From Clostridia bacterium (lineage in GTDB: Bacteria > Bacillota > Clostridia > Oscillospirales > Acutalibacteraceae), in the NCBI GenBank assembly GCA_017399535.1, contig JAFQBX010000005.1, forward strand, positions 108,697-172,696: DNA of 64,000 bases, read 5' to 3'. The position numbers and the translations under genes were made by a program. Below the pieces are notes generated by a model. The model was not told where the DNA came from. It made no database searches and saw only the letters and a list, made by a program, of their open reading frames with translations. Position 1 is the stretch's first letter, and each line of letters begins with the position of its first letter. Positions 8,921 to 17,597 of this stretch are shown piece by piece.

Positions 8921-9794
8921 ATTTAAGCTTGTTATAAATTCCCTCTGCCGTTTGATAAATTCGGTCGATTTCGGCTTTTTTAGCGGTTTTGAGCGGCTTT
9001 TTTGACGGGTAGCCCCAGATATTAAACAGCTTCGGGCCAATCCACGAATACCCTTCGGTATGCTCGAACAACCCCTTTAAAATGCTTAGCGCCGCCTTCT
9101 TCGGCTTCATAAAAATCAGCTTCATCGGGTGCTTTATAATGGCGAAAACGAGTGGCGGATAATGGGCGGTTATATTGGTAAAGGTGATGCCGGGATGGAC
9201 GACCGAAAGATTTCCCTTCTCCGATTTCATCAGCTCGTAAAGGGAAAACATGAGATACCTTTTTGAATTGCCGTAAACGAGATTTGAGCAGCTACGGGTG
9301 GAAAAGTCGATATCGTCGGGGTCGCTGGTCGAGTAGTTGTGAGCGATGCTTCCTACGGCAATAATCCTCCCCTTTCGCTCGGTCAAAAGTGGCACAAGCT
9401 CGCGTATGAAATAATACGGCGACACAAAATTTATCTGAAAAACATTGTCATAGCCGGTGTCGCAGCACTTTCTCGGAATGCTGTATGCCGCCGCATTTAG
9501 AATGAGGTAGTCGATGGGTATACCTTTTAGCCGCTCGCAAGCTGATTTCACCGAGTCAAAATCCTCCATATCGGCTATAATTCGCGTGATACTTGCATCG
9601 GGAAATTCATCTGTCAGCTCCTTTTCGAGAGCGAGCGACTTTGACTCGTTTCGGTCAACCGTAACGAGATTTGCACCGAGCATAACGACATAACGCGAAA
9701 GCTCCCTGCCGAGTCCGCCGGTCGCCCCCGTGATTACCACAGTTTTGCCAAAGAGAGAATGCGTGTTTTTTGTCAGCCATTTTTGAATATTCAT
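8919..9794 (-). CDS. short-chain dehydrogenase/reductase
   Basis: A 291-residue NAD(P)-dependent oxidoreductase of the classical/extended SDR type, similar in plan to retinol dehydrogenase-like proteins. The Rossmann cofactor loop TGATGGLGREL is near residue 24, the LNAA motif near 125, the catalytic serine likely in AVGSIAHN near 150 and the YGNSK catalytic Tyr/Lys pair near 178. The C-terminal part is basic and has a hydrophobic stretch (FAIIKHPMKLIF), which may contact the membrane. It is a monocistronic unit with no informative neighbours, so the substrate cannot be guessed. Confidence 0.88.
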   Translation of the reverse strand: MNIQKWLTKNTHSLFGKTVVITGATGGLGRELSRYVVMLGANLVTVDRNESKSLALEKELTDEFPDASITRIIADMEDFDSVKSACERLKGIPIDYLILNAAAYSIPRKCCDTGYDNVFQINFVSPYYFIRELVPLLTERKGRIIAVGSIAHNYSTSDPDDIDFSTRSCSNLVYGNSKRYLMFSLYELMKSEKGNLSVVHPGITFTNITAHYPPLVFAIIKHPMKLIFMKPKKAALSILKGLFEHTEGYSWIGPKLFNIWGYPSKKPLKTAKKAEIDRIYQTAEGIYNKLK

Positions 9795-9913
9795 GAGAAA
9801 GCCCTCAACCTTTTTTTACCCCCATTTTACATTATTCAGGGCGCTTTATCAACTATAAGGAAGAACGGCTTAACAAAAAAACAAAAAAGCGCAGAATTTT
9901 GTCGAAAATTCGG

Positions 9914-9942
9914 TTGAATAATGAAAACCGCTGTGATATATT
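9914..9942 (+). promoter_or_regulatory. promoter of the SulP-type transporter gene
   Basis: TTGAAT (9914-9919), a 17-base spacer and TATATT (9937-9942), about 35 bases before the GTG start. Confidence 0.6.
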
Positions 9943-9977
9943 ATCATAGTTAAATGTTATAATTTTGAGGGGTTAAC

Positions 9978-11261
9978 GTGAATTCATTTTATTTAAAGCC
10001 GAAGCTCTTTTCGGTAATCAAAAGCTATTCAAAAAATCAAACGGTAAACGATATTATCGCGGGAATTATCGTTGCAATCATTGCGCTTCCGTTGTCGATT
10101 GCTCTTGCACTCGCGTCGGGAGTCGAGCCACAGTGCGGAATTTATACCGCTATTGCCGCTGGATTCATCGTTTCACTTTTTGGCGGTAGCCGAATCCAAA
10201 TAGCAGGACCGACGGCCGCCTTTGCCACCATTGTAGCGGGAATCGTCGCCGCAAAGGGTATGAGCGGACTTGTCACTGCCACCCTTTTGGCAGGAATTTT
10301 GCTTATAATAATGGGCGCTTGCAAGGTCGGTGCGCTGATAAAATACGTACCCTCGACCATAACCGTCGGCTTCACCGCAGGAATTGCGGTTACGATTTTT
10401 TTCGGTCAGATAAAGGACTTTTTCGGCATCGTGTATGCAGACGGCGTAAAGCCGATTGAAGCCATTGAAAAAATCGAGGCAAACATTGAGCATTTTGCCA
10501 CATTCAGCTGGCAGTCGCTTTTAATCGGTGCGGTATGTTTGCTGATTTTAATAATCTACCCGAAATTCGAGAAAAGAGTGCCGCCATCACTTATCGCGGT
10601 TATCGTCAGCGCCGCTTTGGTTGCGCTTGTGCCGAGTTTGAACGAAAATGTTGCTACGATAGGAAAGCTTTATAACATACCAAAGGGACTGCCGACGATG
10701 GATTTTTCGGGGCTTTCGTTTAAATTTGACGATATTCTTTCGGCGCTGCCCGACGCCTTTACAATAGCGGTTTTGGCAGGAATTGAGTCGCTTCTTTCAT
10801 GCGTAGTTGCCGACAAAATGGTGAATTCAAAGCATAATCCTCACGCCGAGCTTGTGGCTCAGGGACTTGGTAACATCGGCTCGGTGCTTTTTGGCGGTAT
10901 TCCCGCTACAGGAGCCATTGCACGAACAGCCGCCAATGCAAAAAACGGAGGCAAATCACCGATTGCAGGAATAGTTCACGCAGTTGTTCTTTTCCTCGTT
11001 CTCATCCTCCTTATGCCCTACGCCGAGCTTATCCCGATGCCCGCTATTGCGGCAATTCTTTTCATGGTCGCATACAATATGAGCGAATATAAGGAATTTA
11101 TTAAAATTATAAAAAGCAACCCCATCAGCGACAAAATCGTTATGGCGGTCACATTTCTCCTGACGGTTGTTTTCGACCTGGTCGTTGCGATTGGCGTAGG
11201 ACTTTCCCTCGCCGCCGTGATTTATATTATGAAAAAATACGCCTTTAAGAAAACAGCGTGA
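9978..11261 (+). CDS. SulP-family anion transporter lacking a STAS domain
   Basis: A polytopic membrane protein of 427 residues belonging to the SulP/SLC26 family, which moves sulfate, bicarbonate or other anions. The family signature region is visible near the N terminus (IIVAIIALPLSIALALASGVEP) and the conserved GGIPATGAIARTAAN segment near residue 310. Family members normally have 500-600 residues with a cytoplasmic STAS domain after the last span. Here the protein ends 20 residues after the last span (MKKYAFKKTA), so the STAS domain is missing. GTG is used as start, after GAGGGG. It is a single gene with its own promoter and terminator. The substrate is undetermined. Confidence 0.87.
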   Translation: MNSFYLKPKLFSVIKSYSKNQTVNDIIAGIIVAIIALPLSIALALASGVEPQCGIYTAIAAGFIVSLFGGSRIQIAGPTAAFATIVAGIVAAKGMSGLVTATLLAGILLIIMGACKVGALIKYVPSTITVGFTAGIAVTIFFGQIKDFFGIVYADGVKPIEAIEKIEANIEHFATFSWQSLLIGAVCLLILIIYPKFEKRVPPSLIAVIVSAALVALVPSLNENVATIGKLYNIPKGLPTMDFSGLSFKFDDILSALPDAFTIAVLAGIESLLSCVVADKMVNSKHNPHAELVAQGLGNIGSVLFGGIPATGAIARTAANAKNGGKSPIAGIVHAVVLFLVLILLMPYAELIPMPAIAAILFMVAYNMSEYKEFIKIIKSNPISDKIVMAVTFLLTVVFDLVVAIGVGLSLAAVIYIMKKYAFKKTA

Positions 11262-11262
11262 T

Positions 11263-11294
11263 AAAAAAAGGACCTCTTAGGAGGTCCTTTTTTT
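11263..11294. terminator. bidirectional terminator between the SulP gene and the his operon
   Basis: A perfect stem AAAAAAGGACCTC / GAGGTCCTTTTTT with a four-base loop. It can end transcription from both sides. Confidence 0.85.
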
Positions 11295-11946
11295 ACTTTG
11301 TCATTTTTTCCTGTTTTACCTTGTGGTCAATTATGTGTCGTGATGCCAATTCCTTGTGGACGTCCTCGACGGTGATGCCCATTTGCACCATCAGCACCAT
11401 TGCGTGATAGGCAAGGTCGGCAAGCTCGTAGACCGTTTCGTTCCTGTCGTCCGCCTTTGCGGCAATGATGACTTCGGTCGATTCCTCTCCGACCTTTTTG
11501 AGAATTTTATCAATTCCCTTTTCGAAAAGATAGGTGGTGTATGAGCCCTCGGGCTTATCATTTTTGCGACCGACAAGCATATCGTAAAGTCCATTCAGCG
11601 AAAATTCCTGCTTTTCGTCACTCTGCCATACGGGATTAGCAAAGCAGGAATCGGTGCCCAAATGGCAGGCAGGGCCGTCCTTTTCGACGACGATAACCAG
11701 AGCGTCCTTGTCGCAATCGGCGGTTATGCTGACAATGTGCTGATAGTTTCCGCTGGTTTCCCCTTTGAGCCAAAGCTCCTGTCGGGAACGGCTCCAAAAA
11801 CAAGTCAGTCCCTTTTCCATCGAAGTTTCGAGACTTTCTCTATTCATATATGCGACTGTCAGCACCTTTTTTGTAATCGAATCGACAACTACGGCAGGAA
11901 TAAGTCCGTTTGCATCAAATTTAAGTTCGTCAATGTTTATCATCAT
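11293..11946 (-). CDS. hisIE: bifunctional phosphoribosyl-AMP cyclohydrolase / phosphoribosyl-ATP pyrophosphatase
   Basis: Catalyses steps two and three of histidine synthesis. Residues 1-110 are the cyclohydrolase (HisI): MNRESLETS, FWSRSRQELW and the metal-binding cysteines in ADCDKDALV and GPACHLGTDSCF. Residues about 118-205 are the pyrophosphatase (HisE), a helical MazG-like domain with the acidic motifs GEESTEVIIAAK and ELADLAYH. The total of 217 residues is normal for the fused form. It is the last gene of the his operon, ending in the shared terminator, and its start touches the hisF stop codon, suggesting coupled translation. Confidence 0.95.
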   Translation of the reverse strand: MMINIDELKFDANGLIPAVVVDSITKKVLTVAYMNRESLETSMEKGLTCFWSRSRQELWLKGETSGNYQHIVSITADCDKDALVIVVEKDGPACHLGTDSCFANPVWQSDEKQEFSLNGLYDMLVGRKNDKPEGSYTTYLFEKGIDKILKKVGEESTEVIIAAKADDRNETVYELADLAYHAMVLMVQMGITVEDVHKELASRHIIDHKVKQEKMTK

Positions 11947-12704
11947 TATAACCTCACAATAATATCGTTATTTCGAAGCTCGGCTTTGAGCTGATTTATT
12001 TCGATTTCGCCAAAGTGGAATACCGACGCGGCAAGTCCCGCATCAATATCGGGTATTTCCTTGAAAAGTCGAATAAAATGGTCAACACTACCTGCGCCGC
12101 CCGATGCGATTACCGGCACGTTTACCGCATCGCAAACAATTTTAAGCAGCTCGATGTCAAAGCCGTTTTTCACTCCGTCGGTGTCAATTGAATTAACAAC
12201 GACCTCGCCTGCGCCACGCCTTACCCCGTCCTTTATCCACTCGATTGCGTCGAGCCCGGTGTCCTCACGACCACCCTTTGCAAAGACGTGGAATTCGCCG
12301 TCAACACGCTTTATATCCACCGAAAGAACAACGCACTGATTACCGTATTTTTGAGCCGCCTGACCGATAAGGTCGGGATTTTTTATCGCGCCGGAATTAA
12401 CGCTAACCTTATCCGCGCCGCACTTTAAAACGCGGTCAAAGTCGTCAACCGTATTTATTCCGCCACCGACAGTAAGGGGAATAAATATCTCGGACGCTAC
12501 CTCTTTTAATATATCGGTGAAAAGCTTTCTTTCCTCAAACGAGGCGGTAATGTCGTAAAAAACAAGCTCGTCAGCACCGCAGTCGGAATAAAGCCGCGCA
12601 AGCTCAACCGGTGAGGATACGTCGCTGAGTCCCTTGAAATTGGTGCCCTTTACTACCCTGCCGTTTCGTATGTCCAGGCAAGGAATTATTCTCTTTGTAA
12701 TCAC
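11946..12704 (-). CDS. hisF: imidazole glycerol phosphate synthase, cyclase subunit
   Basis: The HisF subunit takes ammonia from HisH and PRFAR and makes imidazole glycerol phosphate and AICAR. The 252-residue TIM barrel begins with the typical KRIIPCLDIRNGRVVKG, where the catalytic aspartate follows Cys-Leu, and carries the second phosphate-binding repeat VVVNSIDTDG and IASGGAGS. The second catalytic Asp is in SIDTDG. It overlaps hisA by four bases (ATGA), so translation is probably coupled. Confidence 0.96.
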   Translation of the reverse strand: MITKRIIPCLDIRNGRVVKGTNFKGLSDVSSPVELARLYSDCGADELVFYDITASFEERKLFTDILKEVASEIFIPLTVGGGINTVDDFDRVLKCGADKVSVNSGAIKNPDLIGQAAQKYGNQCVVLSVDIKRVDGEFHVFAKGGREDTGLDAIEWIKDGVRRGAGEVVVNSIDTDGVKNGFDIELLKIVCDAVNVPVIASGGAGSVDHFIRLFKEIPDIDAGLAASVFHFGEIEINQLKAELRNNDIIVRL

Positions 12705-13414
12705 CGTGTCACCTCCAACGCGTCCTTTAAATCAATGGCTCCGATGTAATACGCCTTTCCGATTATTGCGCCGTAAAGGTTCATTTCGTTAAGCTTTTTT
12801 ACATCGTCGAGGGTCGATACGCCACCCGATGCGGTTATGTTCATCGAATATTTTTGCGAAAGGCGACTATAAAGCTCGAGGTTGGTACCGCGCATGGCTC
12901 CGTCCTTTGAAATATCGGTGCAAATTATGTATTTAACCCCGATTTTTTCCATCTCTTGCAGAAAATCGTCGAGGGTGAGAGCCGAGCTTTCGAGCCAGCC
13001 CTTTATCGCGATATATCCGTCCTTTATGTCGGCACCAACAGCAATTTTGTCGCCGTATTTTTTTACCGCGGCGGTCAAAAACTCACGGTCGTTTACGGCG
13101 GCTGTGCCGAGAATTACGCGCGAAACACCCGACGAAAGATAGGCGTCAACAGTATCCATATCTCTGATACCGCCGCCAATTTCGATGAAAAGGTCGGTTT
13201 CGGCGGCAATCTGACGGACGACCGAAATATTCGGCGTGGTACCATCCTTTGCCCCTTCTAAATCGACGACGTGAATATGGGTTGCTCCGGCATTAACAAA
13301 ATCCTGTGCGATTTCGATAGGATTTTCGGAATATACCGTCATATTCTCGTAGTCGCCTTTGAAAAGACGGACTGCCTTTTTTTCATATAAATCTATTGCA
13401 GGGAAAATTAGCAT
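12701..13414 (-). CDS. hisA: phosphoribosylformimino-5-aminoimidazole carboxamide ribotide isomerase
   Basis: Performs the Amadori rearrangement of ProFAR to PRFAR, the fourth step of the histidine pathway. It is a 237-residue TIM barrel homologous to HisF. Visible landmarks are the N-terminal MLIFPAIDLYEKKAVRL with the catalytic Asp, EIGGGIRDMD, the second Asp in ICTDISKDGAM and the phosphate loop TASGGVSTLDD. It lies between hisH (8 bases away) and hisF (4-base overlap). Confidence 0.96.
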   Translation of the reverse strand: MLIFPAIDLYEKKAVRLFKGDYENMTVYSENPIEIAQDFVNAGATHIHVVDLEGAKDGTTPNISVVRQIAAETDLFIEIGGGIRDMDTVDAYLSSGVSRVILGTAAVNDREFLTAAVKKYGDKIAVGADIKDGYIAIKGWLESSALTLDDFLQEMEKIGVKYIICTDISKDGAMRGTNLELYSRLSQKYSMNITASGGVSTLDDVKKLNEMNLYGAIIGKAYYIGAIDLKDALEVTR

Positions 13415-13421
13415 CTAAAAT

Positions 13422-14033
13422 TTACTCCGTTTCACAAAAAGCTTTTAAAATATTCAGTCCTACGCTGCCGCTTTTTTCGGGGTGAAATTGGCAGCCGTAA
13501 ACGTTTTCCTTTTGAACTGCGGCAGTGATTTCGGCACCATATTCGGAGGTGGCAATCACGCTGTCGTCACACTCGTCGGCGTAAAAGGAGTGAACGAAAT
13601 AGACGAAATCTCCGTCGTTTATGTAGCGGAAAATCTCGCTCTCACGCTTGAAACCAAGCGCATTCCAGCCGATATGTGGAATTTTAAGATTAGCGGGGAT
13701 TCTATTCTCCATCGGGACGACCTTTCCTTTAAGAAGGGCTAGTCCATCGTGTTCACCGTATTCGTAGCTTTTTTCGAACAAAAGCTGCATCCCGAGGCAA
13801 ATTCCCATTATCTTTTTGCCTTTTTTTGCCTCGTCGATGATAACCCGGTCAAGTCCGTTGTCACGCAGCTTTTTTATCGCGTCGGCAAATGCGCCTACGC
13901 CCGGTAAAATGAGCTTATCGGCGGATTTTATTACTTCCTTGTCGGCGGTGGCAACCACGTCAACGCCAATCTTTTTAAAGGACGAGGTCAGCGAAAAAAG
14001 GTTGCCGACTCCGTAATCTATAATTGCAATCAT
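13422..14033 (-). CDS. hisH: imidazole glycerol phosphate synthase, glutaminase subunit
   Basis: Class I glutamine amidotransferase that passes ammonia to HisF. I place the start at the ATG at 14033, where the protein begins MIAIIDYGVGNLFSL as in the family; a longer frame would overlap hisB and has no family support. The nucleophile elbow GICLGMQLLFE holds the catalytic Cys near residue 80, and the His/Glu pair is in FHPEKSG near 185. The length of about 203 residues is normal. hisB ends 4 bases upstream. Confidence 0.95.
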   Translation of the reverse strand: MIAIIDYGVGNLFSLTSSFKKIGVDVVATADKEVIKSADKLILPGVGAFADAIKKLRDNGLDRVIIDEAKKGKKIMGICLGMQLLFEKSYEYGEHDGLALLKGKVVPMENRIPANLKIPHIGWNALGFKRESEIFRYINDGDFVYFVHSFYADECDDSVIATSEYGAEITAAVQKENVYGCQFHPEKSGSVGLNILKAFCETE

Positions 14034-14037
14034 TTTA

Positions 14038-14625
14038 TTAAAGTACACCCTTTGTTGACGGAATTTCGTTCGCAAAAGCGGGGTCAATTGTGACCGCTTC
14101 TCGAAGTGTGTGGGCAATCGACTTGAAACAGCCCTCGATAATGTGGTGGGAATTGAGTCCTGCGAATTTCACCATGTGGGTCGTGATGCCCGAATTGTAC
14201 GCAAAGGCGTCAAAAAACTCCTTACAAAGCTCGGTGTCAAAGTCGCCCACCTTTTCGGTCGGCATCTCGACCTCGTAGTAACATCCGCCGCGTCCCGAAA
14301 TGTCAACGGCGGTGAGAATGAGCGCTTCGTCCATCGGCAGAGTAGTGTCACCGTAGCGCAAAATGCCCTTTTTATCACCGAGTGCCTCCTTAAATGCGAG
14401 ACCGAGAGAAATGCCGATGTCCTCGGTGGTGTGGTGATAGTCAACCTCGACGTCACCCTTGCAGCTGACATTCAGGTCAAAGTGACCGTGACGGGCAAAA
14501 AGGGTAAGCATATGGTCCAAAAAGCCGCAACCTGTATCGCATACCGAATTGCCCTCTCCGTCAATGTTGAGGGTTAATTTAATGTCGGTTTCGGCCGTTT
14601 TTCTTTCAATAACTGCGCTTCTCAT
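14038..14625 (-). CDS. hisB: imidazoleglycerol-phosphate dehydratase
   Basis: Converts imidazole glycerol phosphate to imidazole acetol phosphate in a manganese-dependent reaction. The 195-residue protein has the conserved metal ligands in FLDHMLTLFARHG, DYHHTTEDIGI, SHHIIEG and FKSIAHTLREA. It is the monofunctional dehydratase form, without the histidinol-phosphatase domain of enteric HisB. Its ATG immediately precedes the hisC stop on the other side, so the two genes are directly abutted. Confidence 0.96.
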   Translation of the reverse strand: MRSAVIERKTAETDIKLTLNIDGEGNSVCDTGCGFLDHMLTLFARHGHFDLNVSCKGDVEVDYHHTTEDIGISLGLAFKEALGDKKGILRYGDTTLPMDEALILTAVDISGRGGCYYEVEMPTEKVGDFDTELCKEFFDAFAYNSGITTHMVKFAGLNSHHIIEGCFKSIAHTLREAVTIDPAFANEIPSTKGVL

Positions 14626-15690
14626 TCAGCAGCACTCCTCTAAAATTTGATTTATAGTCGTAATAAGCGTCCTCATCTGCTCCTCGGTGCCGATGGTGAT
14701 TCGGACAAAATCGCTGATTTTTGCCTTTTTAAAATGTCTGACGAGGATTCCGCGTGATTTAAGCTCTAAATAAAGCTTTTCTCCGCCGATTTTTTCACAT
14801 TTGGCGAAAATGAAATTTGCCTTTGACGGCAGGACTGTGAAACCAAGCTTTTTAAGCTCATTTGCCGTCCATTCACGCGTATCTATAATCTTTTTACAAT
14901 TATCCATATAATATCCGTTGTCGCAAAGGGCGGCAACCCCTGCCACCTCGGTCATGCGGTTTACGTTATACGGATTTGTCGAGTATTTGATAGTGTTGAG
15001 GTCGGCAATCAGCTTTTTATTCCCGATGCCGAAGCCAAGTCTTGCCCCTGCCATTGACCTCGATTTTGAAAAGGTTTGGGTGACAAGGAGATTGTCGTAC
15101 TTACCGATAAGGGCTACTGCACTTTCGCCGCCAAAATCAATGTATGCTTCGTCGATTATGACAACGTTGTCGGGATTTGCGGCAACGATTTTTTCGATTT
15201 CAGCAAGAGTGAGGCAAAGTCCCGTCGGCGCATTCGGATTGGCAATTACGACGGTACAGTTATTCGCCATATAGTTGTTTATGTCAATCGAAAAATCGTC
15301 TTTTAGCGGAATTTCGGCGTAAGGAATGCCATTCAGCTCGGCAAAAACGGGATAAAATCCATAGGTTATGTCGGGGAAAACAATCGGTCTTTCCTCGTCC
15401 GAAAAGGCCATAAAGGCGAAATTCAGCACCTCGTCCGAGCCATTGGTCACGATAACCTCGTCGGGTGACACCGAATACAGCTCGGCAATCTTTTTTCTCA
15501 GCCGTAAATTTTCGGGGTCGGAATACAGCTGCAAGCGGCTACTTTCCTCATCGACCGCAGTCGTCACCGACTGAGACGGTGGAAAAGGCGATTCGTTGGT
15601 ATTGAGCTTTATATACTGCATATCCTTTGGCTGCTCACCCGGCGTATAGGGGGTGAGTGCCGAATACTTTTTACTAAAAAATTTACTCAT
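14626..15690 (-). CDS. hisC: histidinol-phosphate aminotransferase
   Basis: Class II PLP-dependent aminotransferase that makes histidinol phosphate from imidazole acetol phosphate with glutamate. The 354-residue protein shows the N-terminal LNTNESPFPPS, ANPNAPTGLCL, the cofactor aspartate in IDEAYIDFGG and the Schiff-base lysine in TFSKSRSMAGARLG near residue 210. It sits between hisD and hisB with gaps of 0-2 bases, so it is cotranscribed. Some HisC proteins also act on aromatic substrates; this cannot be excluded. Confidence 0.95.
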   Translation of the reverse strand: MSKFFSKKYSALTPYTPGEQPKDMQYIKLNTNESPFPPSQSVTTAVDEESSRLQLYSDPENLRLRKKIAELYSVSPDEVIVTNGSDEVLNFAFMAFSDEERPIVFPDITYGFYPVFAELNGIPYAEIPLKDDFSIDINNYMANNCTVVIANPNAPTGLCLTLAEIEKIVAANPDNVVIIDEAYIDFGGESAVALIGKYDNLLVTQTFSKSRSMAGARLGFGIGNKKLIADLNTIKYSTNPYNVNRMTEVAGVAALCDNGYYMDNCKKIIDTREWTANELKKLGFTVLPSKANFIFAKCEKIGGEKLYLELKSRGILVRHFKKAKISDFVRITIGTEEQMRTLITTINQILEECC

Positions 15691-15692
15691 TT

Positions 15693-16970
15693 TCAGTCCT
15701 CAAAACGTATTGTTGCGCTCTTTGCATGGGCGGAAAGTCCCTCTTTTTCGGCGAAATATGCCACCTTATCGGCAACACCCGAGAGCGCATCCTTTGAATA
15801 ATAAATAAACTGTGTTTTCTTTACAAAATCGTCAACAGACAGGGGTGACGAGAAACGTGCTGTGCCGCTTGTCGGCAGGGTGTGATTCGGTCCTGCGAAA
15901 TAGTCACCGAGCGCTTCGGGACAGTATTTGCCCATGAATACCGAACCTGCGTGCTTTATCTTATCGAGATAGTCGAAGGGATTATCGACGCAAAGCTCGA
16001 GATGCTCGGGTGCAATTTCGTTAGCAATATCAATCGCGAGTGAAAGATTATCCTTTGCGACGATAATTTTGCCGTTATTGTCAATCGACGCTCTGGCGAT
16101 TTCCTTGCGCGGTAAAAGCGGAATCTGACGCTCTAATTCATCGCTAACCTTTTTTGCCAATTCCTCGCTGTCGGTGACCAAAACGGCACTCGCCATTTTA
16201 TCATGCTCCGCCTGAGAAAGCAAATCGGCGGCAACGAATTTCGGGTTGCTTGTCGAGTCGGCTACGACCAGAATTTCGCTCGGTCCTGCAATCATATCAA
16301 TCGAAACCTTGCCGAATACCTGCTTTTTTGCCTCGGCAACGTATGCGTTACCCGGTCCTACGATTTTATCAACCTTTGGCACACTTTCGGTACCATAAGC
16401 AAGGGCTGCTACCGCTTGGGCTCCGCCAACCTTAAAAATGCGGTCAACTCCCGCAATCTTTGCCGCCGCCAAAATAACGGGATTTACCTTTCCGTCACTG
16501 CTCGGCGGTGTGACCATAACAATTTCGTTACAGCCGGCAATTTTGGCAGGGATGCTGTCCATCAAAACGGTGGACGGATATGCCGCTGTGCCGCCGGGAA
16601 CGTATAGACCGACCTTTTCAATCGGGATAATCTTTTGTCCGGTTACGACGCCGTCCTTCTCGTTGAGGATAAAGCTGTTTCTGACCTGCTTTTCGTGAAA
16701 AGCACGGATGTTTGACGCCGCTTCGCGAATAATTTCGATAAATTCGGGCGAAACCGAGGCAATCGCCTCGTCAATTTCGTCGGCGGTGACCTCGAGAGCG
16801 GTCAAATCGGCTCGGTCAAATCTTTTCGAATATTCGAAAAGTGCCTTGTCTCCATTGGTTATTACGTTTTGGATTATTTCGGTTACGACGTCGGCAACTC
16901 CTGCGTCGATATTATCACGGGCAAAAATTTGCGTATTTGAAACCTCGCCGTAATTGTAAATCTTAATCAT
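15693..16970 (-). CDS. hisD: histidinol dehydrogenase
   Basis: Zinc-dependent, NAD-linked enzyme that carries out the last two oxidations from histidinol to histidine. The 425-residue protein contains the family signature GPGNAYVAEAKKQVFGKVS near residue 206 followed by IDMIAGPSEI, and the catalytic/zinc region ADLLSQAEHDKMAS and EIAPEHLEL. The N-terminal VRNSFILNEKDG and GTAAYPSTVLM are also typical. It overlaps hisG by eight bases. Confidence 0.96.
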   Translation of the reverse strand: MIKIYNYGEVSNTQIFARDNIDAGVADVVTEIIQNVITNGDKALFEYSKRFDRADLTALEVTADEIDEAIASVSPEFIEIIREAASNIRAFHEKQVRNSFILNEKDGVVTGQKIIPIEKVGLYVPGGTAAYPSTVLMDSIPAKIAGCNEIVMVTPPSSDGKVNPVILAAAKIAGVDRIFKVGGAQAVAALAYGTESVPKVDKIVGPGNAYVAEAKKQVFGKVSIDMIAGPSEILVVADSTSNPKFVAADLLSQAEHDKMASAVLVTDSEELAKKVSDELERQIPLLPRKEIARASIDNNGKIIVAKDNLSLAIDIANEIAPEHLELCVDNPFDYLDKIKHAGSVFMGKYCPEALGDYFAGPNHTLPTSGTARFSSPLSVDDFVKKTQFIYYSKDALSGVADKVAYFAEKEGLSAHAKSATIRFED

Positions 16971-17592
16971 TTGCTTTCACCTGTTCTCTTATCGACTGAA
17001 CGATTTTTTCAATTTGGGTTCCTTTAAACTTGAAGCTGGATTTATTGGCTATAAGACGAGCGCTGATGGGAACAATGGTACTCTTTACCGACAGATTGTT
17101 TTCTTTAAGCGTTGTTCCCGTTTCGACAATGTCAACGATAACGTCCGACAGCTTTAAAATCGGGGCAATTTCGATTGAGCCGTTGAGCTTGATTATATCA
17201 ATTTCGCGTCCAATCGAGGCATAGTAATCGGCAGCAATATTGGTGAATTTGGTGGCAACCTTTAACCTTCTGTTTCCGTCGTCGTAAAAGTCGTCGGGTG
17301 CCGCTACAGCCATTCTGCACCTTCCTAAATTGAGGTCGAGAAGCTCGTAAATATCGGGATTGTATTCGAGCAGAATATCCTTTCCCGCGACGCCGATGTC
17401 GGCGGCTCCGCGCTCAACGTAAATGGCAACGTCCGACGGCTTTACCCAGAAATAGCGAACCTGCTTTTCCTCATTTTCAAATATAAGCTTGCGGTTATTT
17501 TCCTTTATGGAAGGACATTCAAAGCCGGCCGCCTCAAACATGGCATAAACCTTTTCGCCGAGGCGCCCCTTTGGCAAGGCAACGTTAAGCAT
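16963..17592 (-). CDS. hisG: ATP phosphoribosyltransferase, short (HisG-S) form
   Basis: Catalytic subunit of the first, committed step of histidine synthesis, joining ATP and PRPP. At 209 residues it lacks the C-terminal ACT-like regulatory domain of the long form and therefore needs HisZ, encoded just upstream. Recognisable segments are the N-terminal LNVALPKGRLGEKV, GAADIGVAGKDIL and the PRPP loop DVIVDIVETGTTLKEN. Histidine feedback would act through the HisZ subunit. Confidence 0.95.
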   Translation of the reverse strand: MLNVALPKGRLGEKVYAMFEAAGFECPSIKENNRKLIFENEEKQVRYFWVKPSDVAIYVERGAADIGVAGKDILLEYNPDIYELLDLNLGRCRMAVAAPDDFYDDGNRRLKVATKFTNIAADYYASIGREIDIIKLNGSIEIAPILKLSDVIVDIVETGTTLKENNLSVKSTIVPISARLIANKSSFKFKGTQIEKIVQSIREQVKAND

Positions 17593-17597
17593 TCTTT

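Noticed and set aside
13482..13742. 86-residue plus-strand frame inside hisH
   Set aside because: Shadow of the minus-strand gene; no ribosome binding site and no recognisable product.
14110..14577. 155-residue plus-strand frame
   Set aside because: Lies entirely inside hisB, whose metal-binding motifs are intact on the minus strand.
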